Origin: an uncultured Pelagibacteraceae bacterium
Lineage (GTDB): Bacteria; Pseudomonadota; Alphaproteobacteria; Pelagibacterales; Pelagibacteraceae
Reading direction: 5' to 3'
NCBI GenBank assembly: GCA_902517745.1
Contig: CABYDS010000007.1
Location: 1-57,185 of the forward strand
Length of the DNA stretch: 57,185 nucleotides
The notes below the pieces were generated by a model. That model was not told where the DNA came from. It ran no database searches and saw only the letters and a list, made by a program, of their open reading frames with translations. Below, in pieces: positions 1 through 10,284 of this stretch; the stretch's first letter is position 1, and every line of letters begins with the position of its first letter. A program made the position numbers and the translations under genes.

Positions 1-1188
1 TACTTTATCAATATTTTCTACACTAACAGATAAACCAAGTAAAACATGAACTCGATCTTCAGCTTTTTTTAAATCGTATTTGGTTTTTTTAATAACTACA
101 TCTTCTCTAAATTTTAAAAAGTTCTCTAAAAAATCTTTTAATGAACATGTTTTAGGTTTGTTATCAACAATTGCTAATGAATTAAAACCGAATGAAGTTT
201 CAATGGATGTATATTTATAAAGTTGTCTTTTTATTGTCTCAGGCTCAACGCTTCTTCTTAGATCGATAGCAACTCTTATACCTTCTCTATTAGATTCATC
301 TCTAATGTCACTTATACCTTCTATTTTTTTGTCTCTAACTAATTCTGCAATTTTTTCATTTAAGTTAGATTTATTCACTTGATAAGGTATTGAAGTAATT
401 ACTAATCTATCTTTACCATTTTTAAGATTTTCTACATTTATTTCACCCCTAATTTTAAAAGAACCTCTGCCTGTTTTATATCCTTCTCGAATAATATCTT
501 TACCGATAATAACTCCACCAGTTGGAAAATCAGGGCCAGGTATATGCTTCATTAACTCTTTAATTTTAATATCTTTATTTTTAATAAGAGCTAAAGTTCC
601 ATCAATTATTTCACCAAGATTATGTGGTGGTATACTAGTAGCCATACCAACAGCGATACCTCCGGCTCCATTTACCAAAAGATTAGGATATTGAGCTGGC
701 AATACTATGGGTTCTTGCTCAGTTTCATCGTAGTTACTTTTAAATGAAACGGTATTTTTTTCTATATCATCAATCAAAAATTGAGAAATTTTTGCAAGTT
801 TGGTTTCTGTATACCTCATTGCTGCAGGTGGATCTCCATCGATTGAACCAAAATTACCCTGACCATCAATTAACGGAACGCTCATTGAAAAATCTTGAAC
901 CATTCTTACTAAAGCATCATATACAGCTTGATCACCATGCGGATGGTATTTACCAATTACGTCTCCAACAATTCTTGCAGATTTTCTAAATTGTTTTGTC
1001 CAATCAAAACCACCTTTGTGCATTGCATATAAGATTCGTCTGTGAACAGGTTTAAGTCCGTCTCTTATGTCGGGTAATGCCCTACTAATTATTACGCTCA
1101 TGGCGTAAGATAAATATGATGAACTCATTTCATCATACATTGAAATTGGTTTGATATTTAAATCTTTAGTTATTTCGTTTTTTTGCAT
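1..1188 (-). CDS. gyrA: DNA gyrase subunit A, N-terminal part (truncated by window edge)
   Basis: GyrA is the DNA-cleaving subunit of gyrase, which introduces negative supercoils using ATP hydrolysed by GyrB. The visible 396 codons cover the winged-helix/tower breakage domain; the rest of the gene runs off the left edge. The start ATG is at 1188-1186. The catalytic tyrosine lies in an AAMRYTE motif at residue 126, and the quinolone-region motif [13 protein letters not shown] is intact except that the usual Ser/Ala position (E. coli Ser83) is Gln87 here. The opening residues, [27 protein letters not shown], are diagnostic of the GyrA/ParC family, and similarity throughout favours GyrA. The start is 4 bp after the ssb stop, so the two genes are probably co-transcribed. 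Confidence 0.95.
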   Translation of the reverse strand, partial: MQKNEITKDLNIKPISMYDEMSSSYLSYAMSVIISRALPDIRDGLKPVHRRILYAMHKGGFDWTKQFRKSARIVGDVIGKYHPHGDQAVYDALVRMVQDFSMSVPLIDGQGNFGSIDGDPPAAMRYTETKLAKISQFLIDDIEKNTVSFKSNYDETEQEPIVLPAQYPNLLVNGAGGIAVGMATSIPPHNLGEIIDGTLALIKNKDIKIKELMKHIPGPDFPTGGVIIGKDIIREGYKTGRGSFKIRGEINVENLKNGKDRLVITSIPYQVNKSNLNEKIAELVRDKKIEGISDIRDESNREGIRVAIDLRRSVEPETIKRQLYKYTSIETSFGFNSLAIVDNKPKTCSLKDFLENFLKFREDVVIKKTKYDLKKAEDRVHVLLGLSVSVENIDKV

Positions 1189-1192
1189 TTAA

Positions 1193-1639
1193 TTAGAAAG
1201 GGATATCGTCGTCTAACTCGTTTTGAGCCATAGAACTATCATCAAAACTTTGTTTATTATCTTGAGATGGAATTGAATTTTGATTTCCTCCACCTAACAT
1301 TGTTAATGATGAATTGTATCCTTGAATTAAAATTTCAGTAGAATATTTATCCTGACCTGATTGTTCATCTTTCCATTTTCTAGTAGTCAGTTGTCCTTCA
1401 ACGTATACTTGTGCTCCTTTTTTTAAATATTGTTGAACTACATTTACTAGTCCTTCATTGAAAACAACTACTCTATGCCATTCAGTTTTTTCTTTTTTTT
1501 CACCGGTATTTTTATCTTTCCATGATTGACTAGTAGCTAGGCTTAATCTTGCTACACTTTTACCGTTAACCATTTGTTTAATTTCTGGATCTGCGCCTAA
1601 TCGACCGATTAAAAGTACTTTATTTAAGCTTCCTGCCAT
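1193..1639 (-). CDS. ssb: single-stranded DNA-binding protein
   Basis: SSB coats single-stranded DNA during replication, repair and recombination and recruits partner proteins through its C-terminal tip. The 148-residue protein has the N-terminal OB fold ([39 protein letters not shown]), a Gln/Ser/Asn-rich flexible linker from about residue 115, and the acidic tip DDDIPF that binds partner proteins. It is divergent from uvrA, the arrangement known in many proteobacteria, and leads directly into gyrA. The intergenic space holds a perfect palindrome at 1657-1674. Confidence 0.97.
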   Translation of the reverse strand: MAGSLNKVLLIGRLGADPEIKQMVNGKSVARLSLATSQSWKDKNTGEKKEKTEWHRVVVFNEGLVNVVQQYLKKGAQVYVEGQLTTRKWKDEQSGQDKYSTEILIQGYNSSLTMLGGGNQNSIPSQDNKQSFDDSSMAQNELDDDIPF

Positions 1640-1656
1640 AATATTTATATATTTGA

Positions 1657-1674
1657 AATGTTATTTATAACATT
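1657..1674. promoter_or_regulatory. palindrome between divergent ssb and uvrA, possible operator
   Basis: AATGTTA-TTTA-TAACATT is a perfect inverted repeat with 7-bp arms and a 4-bp centre, lying 18 bp upstream of the ssb start and 45 bp upstream of uvrA. It resembles the Zur-box-like arms found at znuA/znuC in this same window but is one base shorter in the centre. It does not resemble the alphaproteobacterial LexA box (direct GTTC repeats). Which regulator binds it, if any, is unknown. Confidence 0.4.
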
Positions 1675-1719
1675 AATAGGCTTGAATATTAATTTTATTA
1701 ATCTAAAGCAACTAAAATT

Positions 1720-4596
1720 ATGCTTAAAAAGATACTTATTAAGGGCGCAAAAGAGCACAATTTAAAGAATATTTCATTAGAGATTCCTAAAGATAAATTT
1801 GTTGTAATAACAGGTCTATCTGGGTCAGGAAAATCGTCATTAGCATTCGATACTGTCTATGCAGAAGGTCAAAGAAGATATGTTGAAAGTTTATCCGCAT
1901 ACGCAAGACAGTTTTTAGACAAAATGAAAAAACCAAATGTAGATTTAATCGAAGGTTTGAGTCCAGCAATCTCCATAGAACAAAAAAATACTTCTAAAAA
2001 TCCAAGATCAACAGTTGCAACTGTAACCGAAATATACGATTACATGAGAGTACTTTATGCAAGAGCTGGTATACCCTACTCTCCATTCACTGGTAAACCA
2101 ATTACTTCACAAACTATTAGTCAAATTGTTGATAAGATTAAAGAATTACCAAAAAAATCTACAATATATTTATACGCTCCAGTCGTGCGAGGACGAAAGG
2201 GTGAATATAAAAAAGATATATTAGGATACAAAAAAAGAGGATTTAGAAAAATCAAAGTTGATGACCAATTGTATGATATTGAAAGTGTTCCAGAATTAAA
2301 TAAAAAACTTAAACACGATATTTCAATCTTAGTTGATAGAATTGTAATAAATTCATCATTAGGAAACAGATTAGCCGAAAGTGTTGAAACAGCTGTTAAT
2401 TTAGCAAATGGATTACTTTTTGTTGAATATGAAAATGAAACACTTCCAAAAAAATACAGAAAAATAGAAAAATTAATTTTCTCAACCAAATTTGCTTGTC
2501 CTGAAAGTGGTTTTACTATTGAAGAGATTGAACCAAGACTTTTCTCATTCAACAGTCCGTATGGAGCTTGTGAAGAATGTGAAGGTATTGGGATGAAATT
2601 AAATGTTGATCCAAATTTAGTTGTTCCAAATGAAAAAAAATCTATCGCAGATGGTGCAATTGAACCTTGGGCAAAATCTACATCAATGTATTACGCCCAA
2701 ACATTAGCATCTCTATCTAAACATTATGGTTTTTCATTAGACGATAAATGGTCAAAACTACCAAAAAAAATTAAGGATGTAATTTTGTATGGTTCTGATG
2801 ATGAAGAAATCAAATTTACTTATGATGATGGTTATGAAAAATATTCGCACAAAAAAACCTTTGAGGGTGTAGTCAATAATCTAGAGAGAAGATATTTAGA
2901 AACAGATAGCGATTGGAAAAGAGAAGAAATTGCTCAATATCAATCTGATACAAAATGTGAAAGATGTAATGGTTACCGATTAAAAGATGAAGCTCTATGC
3001 GTTAAAATAAATGAATTAAACATAAGCCAAGTTACGGAAAAATCAATTTTTGATGCTAAGGAATGGTTTAGATCTTTAGAAGTTAAATTAGACAAAAGAC
3101 AAATTAAAATTGCTCAACATATATTAAAAGAAATTAATGAACGTTTAGATTTTCTTTTAAATGTTGGTCTTGATTATTTAACTTTATCTAGAGAGTCTGG
3201 AACATTATCTGGTGGTGAAGCACAAAGGATTAGACTAGCTTCACAAATAGGATCAGGTTTAACTGGAGTTCTATACGTTTTAGATGAACCATCAATTGGT
3301 TTACATCAAAAAGATAATGTTAAGCTTATAGATGCATTAAAAAGATTAAGAGACTTAGGTAATACTGTTATTGTTGTTGAGCACGATACAGAAACAATGG
3401 AGAATGCTGATCATATAATAGATTTAGGACCTGAAGCTGGAAACAAAGGTGGAGAAATTGTTGCTGAAGGTACATATGAACAAATTTTAAAAAATGATAA
3501 AAGTATTACTGGAAGATATTTATCAAATAAAAGCTTCATACCTATTCCAAAAAATAGAAGACTTGCAAAAAATGGTAGATTTTTAGAAATCAATGGTGCA
3601 TCGGGAAATAATTTAAATAACGTAAATTTAAAAATACCTTTAGGTAGTTTTACTTGTGTTACAGGTGTATCAGGAAGTGGTAAATCTACTTTAATACTAC
3701 AAACTTTATACAATGCATTAAATCTTACTTTGAATAATAATAAGTCTAGAAAAATTCCTCAACCATTTAGAGGATTTAAAGGAATAGAATTAATAGATAA
3801 AGTTATAGATATTGATCAATCTCCTATTGGCAGAACTCCCAGATCAAATCCCGCAACATATACTGGAGCTTTTGGTCCTATTAGAGACTGGTTTACCAAT
3901 TTACCTGAAGCAAAAAGTCGAGGTTATAAACCTGGAAGATTTTCTTTCAATGTAAAGGGTGGAAGATGTGAAGCTTGTGAAGGAGATGGTGTAATTACTT
4001 ATGAAATGCACTTTCTACCCGATGTTTATATAACGTGTGATGAATGCAAAGGCACAAGATACAACAGAGAAACATTAGAGATTAAATTCAAAGATAAGAG
4101 TATTGCAGATGTCTTGAATATGACTGTTGATGAAGGATGTGAGTATTTTGAAAATATTTCAAACATCAAAACTAAACTTCTAACGTTAAAGAAAGTTGGT
4201 CTTGGCTACATAAAAATTGGTCAGCAAGCTACAACTCTTTCTGGTGGAGAGGCTCAGCGTATAAAGCTTGCTAAAGAATTATCTAAAAGATCTACAGGAA
4301 GAACAATGTATATATTAGATGAACCAACTACTGGATTACATCAACATGACATAAAAAAACTTCTGGAAATTTTACACACATTTGTTGCAACAGGTAATTC
4401 AGTTGTAGTTATAGAGCACAATTTAGATGTTATTAAAACTGCTGATTATATTGTAGATATGGGACCCGAGGGTGGTGTTAAAGGTGGAAATATTATTGCT
4501 GAAGGCAAACCCGAGGAAGTTGCAAAAGTAAAAGATAGCTATACAGGTAAATTTTTAAAGCCTTTATTAGATACGAAATTTAAAAAAACCGCTTAA
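1720..4596 (+). CDS. uvrA: excinuclease ABC subunit A
   Basis: UvrA is the damage-recognition ATPase of nucleotide excision repair; it loads UvrB onto lesions. The 958 residues match the family's usual length. The first Walker A (GLSGSGKSS) is at residues 32-40 and the second (GVSGSGKST) lies near the middle. Both ABC signatures ([24 protein letters not shown]) and both Walker B motifs ([20 protein letters not shown]) are present. Zinc-module cysteine pairs are visible as CEECEG, CERCNG, CEACEG and CDECKG. The gene starts 80 bp from ssb in the opposite direction. Confidence 0.98.
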   Translation: MLKKILIKGAKEHNLKNISLEIPKDKFVVITGLSGSGKSSLAFDTVYAEGQRRYVESLSAYARQFLDKMKKPNVDLIEGLSPAISIEQKNTSKNPRSTVATVTEIYDYMRVLYARAGIPYSPFTGKPITSQTISQIVDKIKELPKKSTIYLYAPVVRGRKGEYKKDILGYKKRGFRKIKVDDQLYDIESVPELNKKLKHDISILVDRIVINSSLGNRLAESVETAVNLANGLLFVEYENETLPKKYRKIEKLIFSTKFACPESGFTIEEIEPRLFSFNSPYGACEECEGIGMKLNVDPNLVVPNEKKSIADGAIEPWAKSTSMYYAQTLASLSKHYGFSLDDKWSKLPKKIKDVILYGSDDEEIKFTYDDGYEKYSHKKTFEGVVNNLERRYLETDSDWKREEIAQYQSDTKCERCNGYRLKDEALCVKINELNISQVTEKSIFDAKEWFRSLEVKLDKRQIKIAQHILKEINERLDFLLNVGLDYLTLSRESGTLSGGEAQRIRLASQIGSGLTGVLYVLDEPSIGLHQKDNVKLIDALKRLRDLGNTVIVVEHDTETMENADHIIDLGPEAGNKGGEIVAEGTYEQILKNDKSITGRYLSNKSFIPIPKNRRLAKNGRFLEINGASGNNLNNVNLKIPLGSFTCVTGVSGSGKSTLILQTLYNALNLTLNNNKSRKIPQPFRGFKGIELIDKVIDIDQSPIGRTPRSNPATYTGAFGPIRDWFTNLPEAKSRGYKPGRFSFNVKGGRCEACEGDGVITYEMHFLPDVYITCDECKGTRYNRETLEIKFKDKSIADVLNMTVDEGCEYFENISNIKTKLLTLKKVGLGYIKIGQQATTLSGGEAQRIKLAKELSKRSTGRTMYILDEPTTGLHQHDIKKLLEILHTFVATGNSVVVIEHNLDVIKTADYIVDMGPEGGVKGGNIIAEGKPEEVAKVKDSYTGKFLKPLLDTKFKKTA

Positions 4597-4631
4597 TCTT
4601 TATAGAAAAATAATATAAAATCATCTTATAG

Positions 4632-5234
4632 ATGACTTCGATATTACAATCATTATCAAAGACTGTTCATTTGTCATTGGCTATTGCAATATTACTATTC
4701 ATTGGTCTTTACATCGGCAATGGTGGATTTGATTTTGATGTTTTATTTTGGAGCTGGTTATTAAGATACGTACATGTAACTGTAAGTATTATGTGGATTG
4801 GTTTACTATGGTATTTCAATTTTGTTCAAATTCCTAATATGGCTAAAATTCCAGACGAACAAAAACCTGCTATAGGCAAAGTTATTGCCCCTGCAGCACT
4901 ATTTTGGTTTAGATGGGCAGCATTGTTTACAATTATATCAGGATTATTATTAGCCTATTTTAATGGATACGTTCATCAAGCGATGACATTAGGAATTGGA
5001 TCAGGTGGTGGAAAAAATACTGCAATAGGAATTGGAATGTGGTTAGGATTAATAATGGCATTCAATGTTTGGTTTGTTATATGGCCAAATCAAAAAAGAG
5101 CTTTAGGTATGGTTGAGTGTGAACCAGAAGTTAAAGCTAAATCAGCAAAGACTGCAATGCTATTTTCTAGAACAAATACACTTTTATCCTTACCAATGTT
5201 GTTAACAATGGTAGCAGCACAAAACCTTTATTAA
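4632..5234 (+). CDS. PuuD/urate oxidase N-terminal-type membrane protein
   Basis: This is a 200-residue integral membrane protein resembling the N-terminal membrane domain of bacterial urate hydroxylase PuuD (Urate_ox_N family). Four to five hydrophobic segments are visible at roughly 15-32, 40-65, 88-108, 128-150 and 180-197. The family-like block RYVHVTVSIMWIGLLWYFNFVQ and a WFRWAALFTIISG segment carry conserved His and Trp residues. Full PuuD has a C-terminal cytochrome c domain with CxxCH, which is absent here. No purine-degradation genes are nearby, so a role in urate oxidation is doubtful. It follows uvrA by 35 bp and its stop abuts the stop of the convergent secF. Confidence 0.65.
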   Translation: MTSILQSLSKTVHLSLAIAILLFIGLYIGNGGFDFDVLFWSWLLRYVHVTVSIMWIGLLWYFNFVQIPNMAKIPDEQKPAIGKVIAPAALFWFRWAALFTIISGLLLAYFNGYVHQAMTLGIGSGGGKNTAIGIGMWLGLIMAFNVWFVIWPNQKRALGMVECEPEVKAKSAKTAMLFSRTNTLLSLPMLLTMVAAQNLY

Positions 5235-6128
5235 TTATTCTTTTTCTTCCTTAACAATCGTTCTTTGGCTAACTTTTAAAGAAACCAACACTGGGTTTGC
5301 AATATAAATAGACGAATAAGTTCCAAAAATTACTCCTAATATCATTGCCAAAGAAAATCCTTTTAATATTTCTCCACCAAAAATAAATATAGATAAAAGT
5401 GCCAACAATGTAGTAACTGAAGTTATTATTGTTCGTGATAAAGTTTCATTTATTGAGATATTTGTTAGTTCGAATATTTTAATATCTGCATATTTACGCA
5501 AATTTTCTCTAACTCTATCAAATATTACAACTGTATCATTCATTGAATATCCAACTATTGTTAAAACAGCTGCAACGATTGAAAGATTGATTTCTAATGA
5601 AAATACAGAAAATACTCCTAATGTAATGATAACGTCATGAAATAAAGCTAAAATAGCTCCAAGACTAAATTGCCACTCAAATCTGATCCAAATATATAAA
5701 AGCATAGCCGCCAAAGATAAAGCTATCGCTATTACACCTGACCTTAAAAGTTCTGCACTAACCTTTGGCCCAACATTTTCTACTCTTCTAAAATCAACCG
5801 TACCTATAGAATTTGATAGCTTAGTTTTTATCTCTTCTATAAATTGTGGGTCATTTGAATTTTGTTTTTCAAATTTAACCACAAAATCTGTTTCATTGCC
5901 AAAATTTTTCACTGAAACATCACCAAGATTCATTTGATTAAAACTATCTCTTATTTTTGTGATATTAGCAGAAGATTTGTCAGTCCTTAGCTCTATTAAA
6001 GTACCCCCTTTAAAATCAACACCAAAATTCAATCCTTTAAAAACTAAGAAAACTATGGAAGCAATAATTAATATACCTGAAAGTATATTAAAACTTTTAT
6101 AAAACTTATTAAAATAAATTGTTTTCAT
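5235..6128 (-). CDS. secF: protein translocase subunit SecF
   Basis: SecF works with SecD in the inner membrane, using the proton motive force to complete export through SecYEG. The 297-residue protein has an N-terminal membrane segment (about 15-33), the FGVDFKGGTLIELR motif, a periplasmic domain, and five further membrane helices carrying the RND-family signature GYSMNDTVVIFDRVREN. The start overlaps the secD stop by one base, so translation is probably coupled in a yajC-secD-secF unit. The 3' end is flush with the convergent PuuD-like gene. Confidence 0.96.
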   Translation of the reverse strand: MKTIYFNKFYKSFNILSGILIIASIVFLVFKGLNFGVDFKGGTLIELRTDKSSANITKIRDSFNQMNLGDVSVKNFGNETDFVVKFEKQNSNDPQFIEEIKTKLSNSIGTVDFRRVENVGPKVSAELLRSGVIAIALSLAAMLLYIWIRFEWQFSLGAILALFHDVIITLGVFSVFSLEINLSIVAAVLTIVGYSMNDTVVIFDRVRENLRKYADIKIFELTNISINETLSRTIITSVTTLLALLSIFIFGGEILKGFSLAMILGVIFGTYSSIYIANPVLVSLKVSQRTIVKEEKE

Positions 6129-7681
6129 TATATAAGTTTTTCCTTATGTTTATTTTTGATGACATAGTAAGCAGTAATCAAACGAGCAATGAAATATACT
6201 GAAAATAGTGTTGTAAGTATTCCAACTCCAAGCGTTATAGAAAAGCCTTTGATTGGACCTGATCCCATGAAAAAAAGGATTACTGCAGCGATTAAAGTTG
6301 TAATATTGGCATCTAAAATTGTTGTTCGTGATTTTGTATAACCAGAATCAAAAGCTACAATTGAATTATTTTCATTTTTTAATTCTTCTTTAATTCTCTC
6401 AAAAATTAAAACATTTGCATCAACAGCCATACCTACTGTTAAAATAATACCTGCAATTCCAGGGAGCGTAAGAGTTGCTTCAAATAATGTTAGAATACCG
6501 ACTAATAAAAATAAATTAGAAATTAAGGCTAAGTTAGCAATTAAGCCAAAAAATCTGTATTTATAAAACATAAAGGCAACGACTAAGATAAATCCTATTA
6601 TCAATGACATAATTCCTGCATTAATTGAGTCTTTTCCAAGGTCAGGACCTACAGTTCTTTCTTCGATAATATTAAGTGGAGCCGGTAAAGCACCTGATCT
6701 TAAGAGTAAAGCTAAATCTGTTGCTGATTGAAAGGTGAAATTACCAGATATCTGTCCGTTTCCTCCAATAATTGGTTCTCTGACTTCAGGAGCGCTAATA
6801 ATTTTTCCATCCAAAACAATTGCCAACCTTTTTCCAACACCATTTGAAGTCGCCTTACCAAACTTTTTTGCTCCTACCCTATCTAAACTAAATGAAACAA
6901 CTGTCTCATTAGTTTGATTATTCATAGTTGGCTTGGCATCCATAAGATTATCACCGCTTAAAACAATTCGTTTACTAACAATGGCTTCACTAGAGCCATC
7001 CTCAAAAGAAAGTTTTTCTGTTCCAAATGATTCTTCAGAACTACTGGATATAAATTGGAATGTTAGGTTTGCTGTTTTACCTAATAAAGATTTAATTCTA
7101 CCAGGATCGTCTAATCCTGGCAACTCAACAAGAATTCTATCATTACCTCTTTTTAAAATATTTGGCTCATTAGTTCCTACTTCATCAACTCTTCTTCTTA
7201 CAATTTCAATTGCCTGATCTAATGAAGAATTTTTTAACAATACTAATCCATAGTCAGAAAATTCTAACTTGAATGAGGTATCCATGTTTTCAAAGTTAAA
7301 TTGATGGGATTTATATTGTTGAAAATAAGGATTTATCTCACTTTTATCATCATCTAAAAGAGATTTAACATCCTCAATCTTAGAATTTTCAACATCGAAT
7401 ATAATTGACTTATCCTCAATTACAAAATTTCTAACCTTAATTTCCTTATCTTTGAAAAATTTTTTAAACTCTAAGACTTTACTTTGCAATCTTTGAGTAA
7501 TGACTGGTTCGTTATCTATCTCTAACAATAAATAAGAGCCACCTTGTAAATCTAATCCTAATTTTATATTTTTTGAGAAAAATTCATCATCAACTTTTGT
7601 AAAATTGGAAATAGTAAAATATGAAATAATAAGTGTAAAAATTAAAACACTAAAAACTCTTAATTTAGAAAAATATAACAC
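6128..7681 (-). CDS. secD: protein translocase subunit SecD
   Basis: SecD is the larger RND-type partner of SecF in Sec-dependent protein export. The 517 residues comprise an N-terminal membrane segment (about 9-27), the conserved LGLDLQGGSYLLLEID motif, a large periplasmic P1 domain (RRRVDEVGTNEPNI, RILVELPGLDDP), and a C-terminal six-helix block with GMAVDANVLIFERIKEE. The first periplasmic region is somewhat compact. It sits 12 bp downstream of yajC and overlaps secF by one base. Confidence 0.96.
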   Translation of the reverse strand: MLYFSKLRVFSVLIFTLIISYFTISNFTKVDDEFFSKNIKLGLDLQGGSYLLLEIDNEPVITQRLQSKVLEFKKFFKDKEIKVRNFVIEDKSIIFDVENSKIEDVKSLLDDDKSEINPYFQQYKSHQFNFENMDTSFKLEFSDYGLVLLKNSSLDQAIEIVRRRVDEVGTNEPNILKRGNDRILVELPGLDDPGRIKSLLGKTANLTFQFISSSSEESFGTEKLSFEDGSSEAIVSKRIVLSGDNLMDAKPTMNNQTNETVVSFSLDRVGAKKFGKATSNGVGKRLAIVLDGKIISAPEVREPIIGGNGQISGNFTFQSATDLALLLRSGALPAPLNIIEERTVGPDLGKDSINAGIMSLIIGFILVVAFMFYKYRFFGLIANLALISNLFLLVGILTLFEATLTLPGIAGIILTVGMAVDANVLIFERIKEELKNENNSIVAFDSGYTKSRTTILDANITTLIAAVILFFMGSGPIKGFSITLGVGILTTLFSVYFIARLITAYYVIKNKHKEKLI

Positions 7682-7693
7682 TTTAGGAAGTTA

Positions 7694-7978
7694 TTATTTT
7701 TTTGGTTCAGCTTTAGTAACTAGTCCTTGTATTCCTGTAGCTCGAACAATTTCAACTTTAACATTATCAGCTATCATAACTTCTACTTTTTCATTATCGA
7801 TAACTCGTTCTACAGTGCCAACGATACCCCCAGAAGTAATAACTTTATCTCCACGCTTTAAAGCTTCAACCATAGCCTTATGTTCTTTAACTTTCTTTTG
7901 CTGGGGTCTAATTAAGAAAAAGTAAAATATTACGAATATTAAAATTAGGGGTATAAATTGTCCAATTCCTGCGTCCAT
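7694..7978 (-). CDS. yajC: preprotein translocase subunit YajC
   Basis: YajC is the small accessory membrane protein of the SecDF complex. The 94 residues contain one membrane segment (about 8-25) followed by the typical IRPQQKKVKEHKAMVEALKRGDKVITSGGIVGTV block. In many alphaproteobacteria surE, pcm and a peptidoglycan peptidase gene lie between serS and yajC; here only a 57-bp spacer remains. Confidence 0.95.
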   Translation of the reverse strand: MDAGIGQFIPLILIFVIFYFFLIRPQQKKVKEHKAMVEALKRGDKVITSGGIVGTVERVIDNEKVEVMIADNVKVEIVRATGIQGLVTKAEPKK

Positions 7979-8035
7979 GTTAAGTCCTTAAAAAGTTAAC
8001 GATTATTTATACTATATACTTTTAGAAGACAACTC

Positions 8036-9295
8036 TTAATTGATACCTATTTTCTCCATATTGTTCATATATGGTCTTAGTTTTTCAGGAATAGTTATTG
8101 AACCATCCTCAGTTTGATAATTTTCTAATATCGCAATTAAAGTTCTACCAACGGCAAGTCCGCTCCCATTTAAAGTACCAACAAATTCATTTTCGTTATT
8201 ATTATTTTTATATCTAGCTTTCATTCTTTTAGCCTGAAATGTTCCACATGAAGAACAGCTTGATATTTCTCTATATTTATTTTCAGATGGAAGCCAAACC
8301 TCTATGTCATAAGTTTTTTCTGCACTAAAACCCATATCACCAGTGCTTAAAATAATTTTTCTGTAAGGTAATTGTAAATCATCTAAAATTTTAGTTGCAC
8401 AATTAGTCATTCTCTCTAGTTCTTCAATGCATTTATTATTTTCTACAATACTGACTAATTCAACTTTATAAAATTGATGTTGTCTAATCATGCCCTTTGT
8501 ATCTTTACCATAACTTCCTGCTTCTTTTCTAAAACAAGGTGTTGATGCAACTAATCTCATTGGCAATGATTTTATGTTCAATATCTGATTTTTAACCATA
8601 TTAGTTAATATTACTTCAGCAGTAGGGATTAAAAACTTTCTATCATTTTTATCATCAAACTTAATTTCGAATTGATCATTTTCAAATTTGGGCAATTGGC
8701 CAGTTCCAAACATAGTGTTGTCTGTAGCCATTAAAGGTGGAGAGATTTCAGTGTAGCCATTATTATTGACATGTGTATCAATCATAAAATTAGAAATTGC
8801 TCTTTCTAATGATGCTAATTTGTCTTTAACAAAAACAAATCTAGATCCAGTTGTTTTTGTTGCTAAATCAAAATCTAACATATTCAGTTTTTCACCAATT
8901 TCATAATGAGATTTTGGTTTAAAACTCATTTTTTTAATTTCACCAGATTTTACAACCTCTTTATTGCTATTTTCATCCTTACCTACGGGGACATCATTCA
9001 ATGGTAAATTAGGAATATTATTTAATATCTGATCAAGTTGGTCTTTAACATTTTTTTGATTTTTACTTAAATCATCTATTTTATTTGAAATTTCTTTAGA
9101 CTTTTCAAAAAGGGTTTCGTCTTTAGATTTAGAAATAGATTTTTTTTCCATTTCTAATTTTTCTTTTTCTTGAATTAATTTTCTATTTTCTTCATCGAGA
9201 TTTAGTATTTGATCAAAGTCTACGTCAACGTTTCGATTTTTAATTGTATTTTTAAAATTATCGATATCTTTTCTAATATCTTTAATATTGTGCAT
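8036..9295 (-). CDS. serS: seryl-tRNA synthetase
   Basis: SerS is a class II aminoacyl-tRNA synthetase that charges serine tRNAs (and tRNA-Sec where present). The 419 residues show the N-terminal coiled-coil arm (about 25-105, rich in Lys and Glu), class II motif 2 (FRKEAGSYGKDTKGMIRQHQF) and motif 3 (NGSGLAVGRTLIAILENYQ). The TGSRF and E-I-S-P-P-L segments of the catalytic core are also present. The start overlaps the tatC 3' end by 14 bp, so it is read as the last gene of the scp-tat-serS run. Confidence 0.97.
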   Translation of the reverse strand: MHNIKDIRKDIDNFKNTIKNRNVDVDFDQILNLDEENRKLIQEKEKLEMEKKSISKSKDETLFEKSKEISNKIDDLSKNQKNVKDQLDQILNNIPNLPLNDVPVGKDENSNKEVVKSGEIKKMSFKPKSHYEIGEKLNMLDFDLATKTTGSRFVFVKDKLASLERAISNFMIDTHVNNNGYTEISPPLMATDNTMFGTGQLPKFENDQFEIKFDDKNDRKFLIPTAEVILTNMVKNQILNIKSLPMRLVASTPCFRKEAGSYGKDTKGMIRQHQFYKVELVSIVENNKCIEELERMTNCATKILDDLQLPYRKIILSTGDMGFSAEKTYDIEVWLPSENKYREISSCSSCGTFQAKRMKARYKNNNNENEFVGTLNGSGLAVGRTLIAILENYQTEDGSITIPEKLRPYMNNMEKIGIN

Positions 9296-10055
9296 TTCTC
9301 TCTTGAGCTTTCTTTTCGATAATATTTACAGAAAAAATTGATAATTCATATAAAATTAACAAAGGTATTGCTAAACCTATTTGCGTAATTGGATCTGGTG
9401 GAGTTAATATTGCAGCAGCAGCAAATATTATTACAACAAAATATTTTCTTCTTTCTCTTAAATAAGTTGAATTTACAACTCCTATTCTTGCAAGCAAACT
9501 TAATACAACTGGTAGCTGAAAACTTAATCCAAATGCAAAAATTAACTTCATCACAAGAGATAAGTATTCATTTACTTTAGCTTCTAATTGAATCGGTAAG
9601 CTAGTCCCAAGTCCAGCACTTTCAAATGATAAAAAGAATTTAAATGCTAGTGGCATAATTAGATAATAAACAAGCATACCTCCTAGTAAAAAAAGTATTG
9701 GTGTAATTACTAAGTAAGGCATAATTGCTTTCTTTTCATGGGTGTATAATCCTGGTGCAATAAATTTCCAAATTTGAATAAGGATATATGGACTGGTCAC
9801 AAAGAAAGCAGCAAAAAAAGAAACTTTAAGATATGTTAAAAATGTTTCTTGAAGAGCGGTAAAGATTAATCTTCTATCAACATTATCATCCTTTACAGCA
9901 TTAGCGTAAGGTTCAACTAAAAATCCATATATGTATTCAGAAAAATAGTAACAAACCACAAATAATACTGCTAAGAAGATAAATGAATTTATTAGTCTTT
10001 GTCTTAATTCAGTAAGATGACTTATAAAACCTGTTTCTTTTTTTTTAGCTGTCAT
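9282..10055 (-). CDS. tatC: Sec-independent protein translocase TatC
   Basis: TatC is the multi-spanning receptor that recognises twin-arginine signal peptides together with TatB. The 257 residues contain about six membrane helices and the family-defining N-terminal HLTELRQRLINS block and the FSEYIYGFLVEP and GLYTHEKK segments. The start overlaps tatB by 11 bp and the end overlaps serS by 14 bp. Confidence 0.97.
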   Translation of the reverse strand: MTAKKKETGFISHLTELRQRLINSFIFLAVLFVVCYYFSEYIYGFLVEPYANAVKDDNVDRRLIFTALQETFLTYLKVSFFAAFFVTSPYILIQIWKFIAPGLYTHEKKAIMPYLVITPILFLLGGMLVYYLIMPLAFKFFLSFESAGLGTSLPIQLEAKVNEYLSLVMKLIFAFGLSFQLPVVLSLLARIGVVNSTYLRERRKYFVVIIFAAAAILTPPDPITQIGLAIPLLILYELSIFSVNIIEKKAQERNAQY

Positions 10056-10281
10056 CTTTAGGTTTATCCTCTTTCATAATTTCAGTATTTTTTTTTAATT
10101 CTTCTTTAATTGAAACATCAGTTATTTCTGTAACTTGATTTTGAACATCTGAAAAATATCTTTTGGCTGAACCTATCCATGATCCAACTTTTTTTAACAT
10201 TACAGGAAAGTCTTTTGGTCCTACAACTATTATTGCAATAGATACTATTATTAATATTTCAAACCAGCCGATCTGTGGCAT
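10045..10281 (-). CDS. tatB: Sec-independent protein translocase TatB
   Basis: TatB forms the substrate-binding complex with TatC. The 78-residue protein has an N-terminal membrane helix (MPQIGWFEILIIVSIAIIVV) followed by the hinge GPKDFP and an amphipathic helix, the pattern that separates TatB from TatA. It is shorter than enteric TatB because the C-terminal tail is reduced. Start is 3 bp after tatA, and it overlaps tatC. Confidence 0.93.
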   Translation of the reverse strand: MPQIGWFEILIIVSIAIIVVGPKDFPVMLKKVGSWIGSAKRYFSDVQNQVTEITDVSIKEELKKNTEIMKEDKPKDDS

Positions 10282-10284
10282 TGA

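Noticed and set aside
744..989. 81-codon plus-strand frame inside gyrA
   Set aside because: It lies wholly antisense to the conserved GyrA active-site region and resembles no protein.
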